Assembly (NCBI GenBank): GCA_015654715.1
Contig: JAATGK010000067.1
Span: 1 to 5,175, forward strand
Direction of reading: 5' to 3'
Origin: Alphaproteobacteria bacterium
Lineage (GTDB): Bacteria; Pseudomonadota; Alphaproteobacteria; Micropepsales; Micropepsaceae
DNA: 5,175 bases
Shown here: one piece after another, positions 1 to 5,175 of the stretch
Numbering within the stretch: the first letter of the stretch is position 1
How the letters are laid out: each line of letters opens with the position of its first letter
Notes under the pieces: model-generated
What the model was told of the DNA's origin: nothing
The model's database searches: none
The model's input: the letters and a program-made list of their open reading frames with translations, nothing else
Program-made: the position numbers and the translations under genes

Positions 1-1059
1 GCGGGCATAGTCGATTGCCGGCAGCGTGTTACCGTCGAAATCGAACAAGGTTGCGTTTTCCCAGCTCGAGCCTTGGCCCCAACGCGTCCGGCATTTGGTC
101 GAAACCCAATCGGGCGCCCAATAGACGAGCCCGCTGCCGCCGTTGGCGATGATCGTTTGGGTCAGATCGACCAGGTATTGTTTCTGACTGTCCTCGCTGA
201 CACGGTAGCCGAGCAGAATGGAATCTTCACCCAGAATGTTGGCAAGGTTGTCGGCCGAGCGGTTTGTCCAGGGAACGGCGGTCTCCGCCACGACGATTTC
301 GGTATTGGGATAGCGATACCGCAACCGGTTGATGACCGCACCCAACCCGATGAGCGAAAGCTTCGACCATTTCGGATAATAACTGATGCCGATCATATCG
401 AAATTGGTGACCCCGGCGGCGGTCGCTGCTGCAAACCACGGCTCGACATTTTCGGGCTGGGCGATATGCAGCATCGTCTTGATGTTGGGATCAGCATCAT
501 GCACGGCCTTGATGCCCGCATTGAGGAGCTTGGCATTGCGCGTCCAGTTGGTGGACGCTTTGGCGTCGGTCGGCATCATCACTTCGACATTGGTCTCGTT
601 GCCGACTTGCACGTAATCCGGCGCCAGCCCCGCCGCTTTCAACGAAACCAGCGTGTCGTGAGTGAAGCCGTAAACCGCCTTGGCCAGTGCTTCGTCGTCG
701 AGTTTCGCCCAGGCCGCCGGGACGATCTGCTTGTTGGCGTCAGCCCAGTCGTCGGAATAGTGGAAGTCGAGCAGCACCTTCATGCCTTGCGCCTTGGCGC
801 GCGCGATCGAGCGCTTGACGTCGGCGAGCGTTCCGTACTTCGTCCAGGTTGGATTGTTCCATAAGCGCAGACGCACCACGTTGGTGCCGTGTTCTTTGAA
901 AATAGCGTAGACGTCGCGCGCCATGCCGCCGTCCTTATAGACCGCGCCGCAATCGTCCATTTCGTTGGCGAAGCTGAGATCAGCGCCGAAGATAAAATCG
1001 CCGGCCCGGGCGGGAATCGTCAGCAGCAGGCAAAGCGCGGCGGCAGGGATGATGCGCAT
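1..1059 (-). CDS. Secreted GH53 endo-beta-1,4-galactanase, second of a tandem pair (C-terminus cut by window edge)
   Basis: Predicted arabinogalactan endo-beta-1,4-galactanase (EC 3.2.1.89), which cleaves beta-1,4-galactan in a retaining TIM-barrel reaction. The frame is open for 353 codons and runs off the window. Residues 1-19 are a signal peptide ending in ARA before GDFIFGADLS; there is no lipobox, so a periplasmic or exported protein is expected. GH53 hallmarks follow in order: GADLSFANEM (about 24-33), VRLRLW, LLDFHYSDDWAD, VQVGNETN with the likely acid/base Glu155, IAQPEN, FDMIGISYYPKW, VVAETAVPWT with the likely nucleophile Glu259, and a canonical GQGSSWEN loop followed by LPAIDYAR at the window edge, where the catalytic domain should be almost finished. 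The ATG at 1059 is supported by GGAGAA just upstream. It starts 16 bases after the stop of the other GH53 gene, so the two are very probably cotranscribed. Whether it has a C-terminal accessory domain cannot be seen. Family assignment is secure; exact substrate is inferred. Confidence 0.94.
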   Translation of the reverse strand, partial: MRIIPAAALCLLLTIPARAGDFIFGADLSFANEMDDCGAVYKDGGMARDVYAIFKEHGTNVVRLRLWNNPTWTKYGTLADVKRSIARAKAQGMKVLLDFHYSDDWADANKQIVPAAWAKLDDEALAKAVYGFTHDTLVSLKAAGLAPDYVQVGNETNVEVMMPTDAKASTNWTRNAKLLNAGIKAVHDADPNIKTMLHIAQPENVEPWFAAATAAGVTNFDMIGISYYPKWSKLSLIGLGAVINRLRYRYPNTEIVVAETAVPWTNRSADNLANILGEDSILLGYRVSEDSQKQYLVDLTQTIIANGGSGLVYWAPDWVSTKCRTRWGQGSSWENATLFDFDGNTLPAIDYAR

Positions 1060-1063
1060 GATC

Positions 1064-1069
1064 TTCTCC
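1064..1069 (-). promoter_or_regulatory. Ribosome binding site of the downstream GH53 gene
   Basis: The minus strand reads GGAGAA followed by GATC and then ATG at 1059. The GGAG core sits six bases before the start codon. It lies in the 16-base gap after the TGA stop of the preceding gene, which fixes the start and supports separate ribosome entry within one transcript. Confidence 0.7.
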
Positions 1070-1075
1070 GTCGGC

Positions 1076-2467
1076 TCAGTGCGCCGGGGTGAGGGTGTAT
1101 TCGAGCGTGGTGTCGCTTGATTTTACCGTGGCGCTGACGACATCGTCTTTGGCCGCAATCAGCGGCTTCTGCATGGCCGCATCGCCGAACACCTGGAAGC
1201 GCAACGGCGTTCCGGGCATCAGAGTGATGCGATAGACGAGGTCGCCGTTTTCCACCGTCAGCGGGAACGAGGTGGAATCGGGATCGCCGAAGAAGTCGCC
1301 CCACAGCCGGAAGGTCCCGCCCGGCGCGGCGCCGTGGACGCGGAAGGTCACGTTCACCGGCCGCTGGTAGAGCGATGTGCGCAGATGATCGAAGGCGGGC
1401 AGCACGTCGCCTTTGCCGTCGAAGAAGGTCATTGAGATCCAATCGACGTCATTTTTTGCCCCGGCTTTGCACAATTGCGGCACCCAGTCGGGCGCCCAGG
1501 TGAAGACGCCGACGCCGCCATTGGCAATCACCGTCTGGCCGAGGTCGATGAGAAAATCCTTCTGACCTTGCGGCGATACCGGATAGCCCGGTGTCGCGTT
1601 GTCGTCGGCCAGCGCCGTCGCGGCGGGGTCGGTCCTGTTCGTATAGGGATACGCGGTTTCCACCACCAGCACGTCTTTGCCGGGATAGGTGTTGCGCAGC
1701 ATGTTGATGGTGCGGCCCAATCCGCGCAGCGACTGTGTCGACCATTTCGGGTAATAACTGATGCCGATCATGTCGAAATCGGTGACGCCCGCTTTCGTCG
1801 CTGCGGCGTACCAAGGCAGGTTGTTTTCCGGCTGGGCGATCTGGATCATCACTTTAGGGTGCGTGCCGGTCTTCTTGCCGGCGTCGCGGATCGCCCGGAT
1901 GGCCGCGTTGAGGAGCAACGCGTTGCGCTGCCAGTTGATCGCGCCGGTCTTCCACGCCGCCTTATCGAGGATTTCGTGATTGATTTCGTTGCCGGGCTGC
2001 ACCATGTCCGGCATGACACCGGCTTTGTCGAGTGCGATCAGCTTGTCGTAGGTATAGTGATAGAGAACGTCGGCCAGCTTCTGCGGATCGTCGATCTTCG
2101 CCCACGCCGCCGGAATGATCTGCTTGCCGCCGTCGGCCCACCAGTCGGAATAGTGGAAGTCGAGCAGGGTCTTCATCCCCAGCGCTTTGGCACGCTTGAG
2201 GCTGCGCGTCACATCAGCCGGCGTCGAATATTTGGTGGGATTGCCGTCGGTCCAGAGCCGTACCCGCGCGACGTTGGCGCCGTGCGCCTTAAACAGAGCG
2301 TAGAGGTCCGCCGGTTTGCCGGCCTCGCGATAGACGACGCCGCAATCGTTCATTTCGTTAGCGAAGGATAGATCGGCGCCGAACAGCAAATCGCCGGCCC
2401 CCGCGGGGCGCGATATGCCGAGCGTGAAGGCCCCTGCCAGCAACACGATGCGCGTCGAATTTTTCAT
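1076..2467 (-). CDS. Secreted GH53 endo-beta-1,4-galactanase with extra C-terminal domain
   Basis: Complete gene of 463 residues, predicted to hydrolyse beta-1,4-galactan of pectin side chains or type I arabinogalactan. A signal peptide covers about residues 1-24 (MKNSTR, hydrophobic stretch, cleavage after PAGA). The GH53 barrel spans about 26-368, with GADLSFANEM, VARVRLW, LLDFHYSDWWAD, MVQPGNEIN carrying the likely acid/base Glu161, IAQPEN, FDMIGISYYPKW and VVETAYPYTN carrying the likely nucleophile Glu270. The usual GSSWEN-like loop near the barrel end is replaced by NDVDWISMTFFD. Residues about 370-463 form an additional beta-rich segment (VNVTFRVHG, GTFRLWGDFFGD, GDLVYRITLMPGTPLRFQVFGD) that looks like a beta-sandwich, possibly carbohydrate-binding; I do not recognise its family. 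The frame could start 17 codons earlier at 2518, but 2467 is chosen because it directly precedes a proper signal peptide and follows GGGAGG at ideal distance, and 2518 lies at the candidate transcription start. It is the first gene of the GH53 pair. Confidence 0.95.
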   Translation of the reverse strand: MKNSTRIVLLAGAFTLGISRPAGAGDLLFGADLSFANEMNDCGVVYREAGKPADLYALFKAHGANVARVRLWTDGNPTKYSTPADVTRSLKRAKALGMKTLLDFHYSDWWADGGKQIIPAAWAKIDDPQKLADVLYHYTYDKLIALDKAGVMPDMVQPGNEINHEILDKAAWKTGAINWQRNALLLNAAIRAIRDAGKKTGTHPKVMIQIAQPENNLPWYAAATKAGVTDFDMIGISYYPKWSTQSLRGLGRTINMLRNTYPGKDVLVVETAYPYTNRTDPAATALADDNATPGYPVSPQGQKDFLIDLGQTVIANGGVGVFTWAPDWVPQLCKAGAKNDVDWISMTFFDGKGDVLPAFDHLRTSLYQRPVNVTFRVHGAAPGGTFRLWGDFFGDPDSTSFPLTVENGDLVYRITLMPGTPLRFQVFGDAAMQKPLIAAKDDVVSATVKSSDTTLEYTLTPAH

Positions 2468-2474
2468 GTCTTGT

Positions 2475-2480
2475 CCTCCC
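2475..2480 (-). promoter_or_regulatory. Strong ribosome binding site that decides the start of the first GH53 gene
   Basis: The minus strand reads GGGAGG, then a seven-base spacer (ACAAGAC), then ATG at 2467. This near-consensus Shine-Dalgarno favours the start at 2467 over the in-frame ATG at 2518, whose upstream sequence (TACTAATA) has no purine-rich site and whose extra residues (MERAKTQQRR...) do not fit a signal peptide. Confidence 0.8.
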
Positions 2481-2513
2481 GAAAACGCGCGCCGTTGTTG
2501 TGTTTTCGCGCGC
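2480..2513 (-). other. Overlapping inverted repeats in the leader of the GH53 pair
   Basis: On the minus strand the leader carries GCGCGCGAAAAC and, after a short A/C-rich stretch, GCGCGCGTTTTC. CGAAAAC (2508-2502) can pair with GTTTTCG (2486-2480) as a 7-bp stem with a 15-base loop ending at the edge of the ribosome binding site. Alternatively GCGCGC (2513-2508) can pair with GCGCGC (2492-2487). The two stems share position 2508 and interleave, so they should compete. The pairing is visible in the sequence; any regulatory effect on translation is inference, and in GC-rich DNA it may be incidental. Confidence 0.35.
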
Positions 2514-2520
2514 TCCATTA

Positions 2521-2549
2521 TTAGTATGATAAATAGCTCGCCAGTTCAA
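2521..2549 (-). promoter_or_regulatory. Candidate sigma70-type promoter for the GH53 pair
   Basis: The minus strand has TTGAAC (2549-2544), a 17-base spacer and TACTAA (2526-2521), in a locally AT-rich patch of an otherwise GC-rich window. It lies after the receptor's terminator and would start transcription near 2514, giving a leader of roughly 45-50 bases before the ATG at 2467. Each hexamer matches the consensus only partly (4 of 6 and 3 of 6), so the spacing and position carry the call. A weak dyad, TTATCATACTAA, overlaps the -10 element and might bind a repressor; this is speculative. Confidence 0.4.
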
Positions 2550-2570
2550 TTTCTTCCGCCGTCACGGTTC

Positions 2571-2602
2571 AAAAAAAGACGGCGCCGGGGGACGGCGCCG
2601 TC
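2571..2602 (-). terminator. Rho-independent terminator after the TonB-dependent receptor gene
   Basis: On the minus strand GACGGCGCC (2602-2594), a seven-base loop GTCCCCC and GGCGCCGTC (2586-2578) form a perfect 9-bp GC-rich stem, followed directly by seven T residues (2577-2571). It lies about 50 bases past the receptor stop codon and about 100 bases before the first GH53 start. It should end the receptor transcript and separates it from the galactanase genes. On the plus strand there is no comparable T tract after the stem, so it is oriented for minus-strand transcription. Confidence 0.9.
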
Positions 2603-2630
2603 GAAAGTAGCTCGGGGTTTTGTTGTAGCG

Positions 2631-2650
2631 GGAGGGGGCGAACCCCTTCC
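2631..2650 (-). other. UUCG-loop hairpin directly after the receptor stop codon
   Basis: The minus strand reads GGAAGGGG, TTCG, CCCCCTCC, beginning two bases after the TAA stop. This makes an 8-bp stem with a single A-C mismatch and a UUCG tetraloop, closed by G-C rather than the most stable C-G. No T tract follows, so it is not itself an intrinsic terminator; it may protect the 3' end of the message or assist the terminator 28 bases further on. The function is inferred. Confidence 0.45.
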
Positions 2651-2651
2651 G

Positions 2652-5175
2652 TTACATCTTGTACGAAACGTCAAACATCAAGGTACGGCCATAATGGGCG
2701 TAGTTGGCCAAGTCGTTCGGATCGTTGGAACCGCGCAAAGCGTCGGCACCCGCACGCCCACCGGCGAAGCGCTGCACTTGATCGGTGAGATTCAGCGCCT
2801 CGAAGCGCAAGCCGATATGCTCGTTCCAGTCATAGGATGCGAGGAAGTCGAATGTCGTCTCCGCTTCCTGGGTGTCGAGCTGATAGCTTGCCCACCCCGG
2901 GATCATCGTGAAGGAGCTGTGGTACTTCATGGAAATGCGCGCGGTGAAGCCGCTCTTATAGTACCAGAGATCGACCTCGTCGGAATTGTGGGCGAGGCCG
3001 GCCATCGAATACGGATCCGAGACCGGATGGAATTCCTTGATGTTGGAATCCGCGAACGATGCGTTCGAATAGATACCGAAGTCGCTCAGGAAGCCCGGCA
3101 GGAAATAGAACTTCGTTTGGAACGTCAGTTCGAGACCATAGACGTCGCCGCCTTTGCCGTTGACCGGTACCTCGATGTTAAACAGCATGTTATCGACCGT
3201 CCTCGGATCGATGCCCATGCCGATGTAGTTCAAGACGCGCTTGTAGTAGACCGCCGCCGAAAGTAGCGACTCTTCGTGGAAGAACCATTCGTAATCGAGG
3301 TCGACATTGTCGGCGCGGAACGGCTTCAGGGACGGATTACCGCCGGTGCCTGACCCTGTCGTGCCGCCATAATAACCCGGCGGTAACAGCGAATAGCCTG
3401 TGTTCAGGGCATCAAGCGGCGGACGCGACACCGACATCGAAGCGCCGAAGCGGACCTGTTGATCGTCCGCGACATGGGCGTTCAAATAGAGGCTCGGCAT
3501 CGCATCGGTGTAGTGGTTGCCCTCTTTTATGGCGGAGAATACGGGACTCCAGGTCGAAACGTCGACTTGGTTGCCGGTGCTGACGGTCTTGACGTCTTCG
3601 ACACGCACGCCGATGCCGCCGGTGACGGGAATTCCGGCGACGTCATGGGCGAAGTCGACCTTCAAATATCCGCCCAAGCTTGTTTCCTGAACCTTCCAGT
3701 CCAGGACCTGGTTTTGGAAGCCGTTGGCGGCGTTGGCGCCTTGGATAAGCCCGTCCGCCCAATTCACGACGCCGAGATAGGGATTGCCGGCGGTTCCGCC
3801 CATTGCGGCGGGGAGCGTATTTTTCATGTCACCGAAGACCAGCGGCGCGATGGTGTCCCATTTTCCATACAACACTGCTGGGACGTTAAGGTCTTTGATT
3901 TTGACGCTCTCGAGATCGCCCACCGGCAGCGTGACCGCACCGGAACCCGCGGTCGGCGTGGCAAAGCCGGTCGTGTAGATGTCGTAGTCCCACTGGTGAT
4001 GGGTCTTGGCGCGCTGCGACCAGCGCCCGCCGGCCGAAATCTTGGTGATGAACGAGCCTTCGAAATCGCGCGACAGATCGCCGGCGACGGCCGAGATATG
4101 GTCGCGTGTTTGTTCCGGACCGGCATCCATGTTGCAGGCGCTGGCGCCACTTGCCGTTCCAACGTTGCAATACGTCAGCTGACTGGCGCTGGTGATCGAA
4201 GACGGACTCCAATAGGCGTCGTTAACTTGAAGGGAGCCGCCCGAGTAGGCGAGGGTGTTGTTGGCTGGGATCGATGGATCGGAGCCGAGCGTCACATAGG
4301 GCGCTGTACCCCTTTCCATATTGTAACCCGAGCCGGTTATCCGTTGCGGCTCGGTCTGGATGTCGAGCCACTGGTTGTTGCGCCAGGCTTCGGAATGCGA
4401 CAGGTCCAGCTTGGCTTGCAACGGGCCGTCGTCGTAGGCGAAGTTCAGGCCGCCCGTGACCAATGTCTGGCGTTGCCAGTAGCGGCCGAAGTTGTTCTGG
4501 ACGTTGAGTGTGCCGGTCGGCAGGTTGGCCTGCACGACATGGCCCATGCTGTCGACCTTGAAGGACGCGCCCGGGGCCAGGTAGGGCGAATCCGCGGCCG
4601 GTGCAGCGCCTGGAACGCCGCTGTTGCCGTACAAATTGGTCGCATTATTGCAAGCCGTCCAAAAGTCGCCCGAAAGGCTACTGCACCCGGCCCCGGTGGA
4701 GTTGGGCCAGACTTCGCCTTGCGCGTCGCCGAACTGCTGGAGCTGCTTTTCGTCGATCACATAAGACGACCACAGTCCGTCGGCCTTGACGGTCAATTTG
4801 TTGGCGATCCGCCACTCGGCCCCGCCGGCCAGGCCGTAACGATCCTGCTGCAGCAGCCTGATGTCGGTCGTCGCGCCCCAAGGGGCCGGATTACCGCCGG
4901 TGAGCGCCGTGGAGCCGTCGGGCAAGGTGATGATCTTGGTAGGGTCTTTGCCGGTCAGATTGGCCGGAGCGCCCCAGCCGGTGTCGGGCTGGTTGGTGTT
5001 TTCGGTCCAGAAGATCAGATTCGAAAAGCCGTTCTTCTGGCGCTGGATGCTGCCGGCCAGCGAGAAGGCGAAATTATCGGTGACATGATAGTTGACCGCC
5101 ACGCTGCCGCGGAATCCGAGCGGGTCGTAGTGGGGCAGGTCGGCGCCTGCGGTATTGTAAGTCGGTCCCCCGCGA
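2652..5175 (-). CDS. TonB-dependent outer-membrane receptor, probably for galactan oligosaccharides (N-terminus outside window)
   Basis: Energy-dependent outer-membrane transporter. The frame is open from the window edge (first full codon 5174-5172) for 840 codons to a TAA stop; the GTG at 5102 is an internal valine, not a start. The visible part is beta-barrel, and the signal peptide, TonB box and most of the plug are missing. Family features of the Xanthomonas/Caulobacter-type receptors (as in TIGR01782) appear in order: GFRGSVAVNYHVTDNFAFSL near the edge, RYGLAGGAEWRIANKLTV, long variable loops, SMSVSRPPLDALNTG (about 3400-3445), GNPSLKPFRADNVDLDYEWF (about 3290-3345), GLELTFQTKFYFLPGFLS, GFTARISMKYHS, FEALNLTDQ, and a final strand GRTLMFDVSYKM. 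The only four cysteines form two CX10C pairs in probable surface loops. The last residue is Met where such barrels usually end in an aromatic. Family is clear; the ligand is inferred from the adjacent GH53 genes. A terminator follows, so this is the last gene of its transcript. Confidence 0.94.
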   Translation of the reverse strand, partial: RGGPTYNTAGADLPHYDPLGFRGSVAVNYHVTDNFAFSLAGSIQRQKNGFSNLIFWTENTNQPDTGWGAPANLTGKDPTKIITLPDGSTALTGGNPAPWGATTDIRLLQQDRYGLAGGAEWRIANKLTVKADGLWSSYVIDEKQLQQFGDAQGEVWPNSTGAGCSSLSGDFWTACNNATNLYGNSGVPGAAPAADSPYLAPGASFKVDSMGHVVQANLPTGTLNVQNNFGRYWQRQTLVTGGLNFAYDDGPLQAKLDLSHSEAWRNNQWLDIQTEPQRITGSGYNMERGTAPYVTLGSDPSIPANNTLAYSGGSLQVNDAYWSPSSITSASQLTYCNVGTASGASACNMDAGPEQTRDHISAVAGDLSRDFEGSFITKISAGGRWSQRAKTHHQWDYDIYTTGFATPTAGSGAVTLPVGDLESVKIKDLNVPAVLYGKWDTIAPLVFGDMKNTLPAAMGGTAGNPYLGVVNWADGLIQGANAANGFQNQVLDWKVQETSLGGYLKVDFAHDVAGIPVTGGIGVRVEDVKTVSTGNQVDVSTWSPVFSAIKEGNHYTDAMPSLYLNAHVADDQQVRFGASMSVSRPPLDALNTGYSLLPPGYYGGTTGSGTGGNPSLKPFRADNVDLDYEWFFHEESLLSAAVYYKRVLNYIGMGIDPRTVDNMLFNIEVPVNGKGGDVYGLELTFQTKFYFLPGFLSDFGIYSNASFADSNIKEFHPVSDPYSMAGLAHNSDEVDLWYYKSGFTARISMKYHSSFTMIPGWASYQLDTQEAETTFDFLASYDWNEHIGLRFEALNLTDQVQRFAGGRAGADALRGSNDPNDLANYAHYGRTLMFDVSYKM

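Noticed and set aside
73..864. Long plus-strand open frame (263 codons) opposite the second GH53 gene
   Set aside because: It is in exact codon register with the GH53 gene on the other strand, its translation is rich in Arg, Gly and Val with no recognisable domain, and the minus-strand product is a clear GH53 enzyme.
1475..2371. Long plus-strand open frame (298 codons) opposite the first GH53 gene
   Set aside because: It mirrors the antisense frame of the paralogue at 73-864 because the sense genes are homologous and GC-rich. Similarity between the two antisense products is a by-product of sense-strand conservation, not evidence of coding.
2468..2518. In-frame upstream ATG at 2518 as the start of the first GH53 gene
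   Set aside because: It would add 17 charged residues before the signal peptide, has no ribosome binding site and lies at the candidate transcription start, while 2467 has GGGAGG at seven bases.
2415..3266. Plus-strand open frame (283 codons) spanning the terminator and the end of the receptor gene
   Set aside because: It crosses the intergenic terminator and overlaps two well-supported genes on the other strand, and its product has no recognisable motifs.
3824..4212. Overlapping minus-strand open frames inside the receptor gene (3824-4162, 3886-4212)
   Set aside because: They are out-of-frame shadows with Arg/Pro/Ser-rich composition inside a clear receptor reading frame.
2652..5102. GTG at 5102 as the start of the receptor
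   Set aside because: The frame stays open upstream to the window edge and encodes receptor-like sequence (GADLPHYDPLGFRGS), and the product would lack a signal peptide and plug.

Overview
The window looks like part of a plant-galactan (arabinogalactan type I / pectic galactan) utilisation locus from a Gram-negative bacterium. All genes lie on the minus strand, so the biological order runs from high to low coordinates. The sequence is GC-rich. The receptor most resembles the large TonB-dependent receptors expanded in Xanthomonas, Caulobacter and sphingomonad-like bacteria, so an alphaproteobacterium (Caulobacterales/Sphingomonadales or a relative) is my best guess; gammaproteobacterial Xanthomonadales are possible. 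This is inferred from protein style, not from a marker gene.

Layout in transcription order: (1) 5175-2652, a TonB-dependent outer-membrane receptor lacking its N-terminal plug region because the window starts inside it; (2) 2651-2468, a 184-base intergenic region with a UUCG-type hairpin right after the receptor stop, a strong rho-independent terminator, a candidate promoter, and a leader with overlapping inverted repeats before a strong ribosome binding site; (3) 2467-1076, a complete secreted GH53 endo-beta-1,4-galactanase with an extra C-terminal domain of about 95 residues; (4) 1059-1, a second, paralogous secreted GH53 enzyme, only 16 bases downstream of the first and cut by the window edge just as its catalytic domain ends.

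Likely joint role: the receptor imports galactan-derived oligosaccharides across the outer membrane with TonB energy, and the two GH53 enzymes, both with signal peptides and both with the two catalytic glutamates, cut beta-1,4-galactan in the periplasm or outside the cell. The terminator suggests the receptor and the galactanase pair are separate transcription units, though some read-through is possible. Substrate assignment for the receptor rests on neighbourhood only. I see no RNA genes, mobile elements, CRISPR arrays or regulator genes. The system is a recognisable type; the less ordinary points are the divergent GH53 tandem pair, the extra C-terminal domain, the paired cysteines of the receptor and the structured intergenic region.
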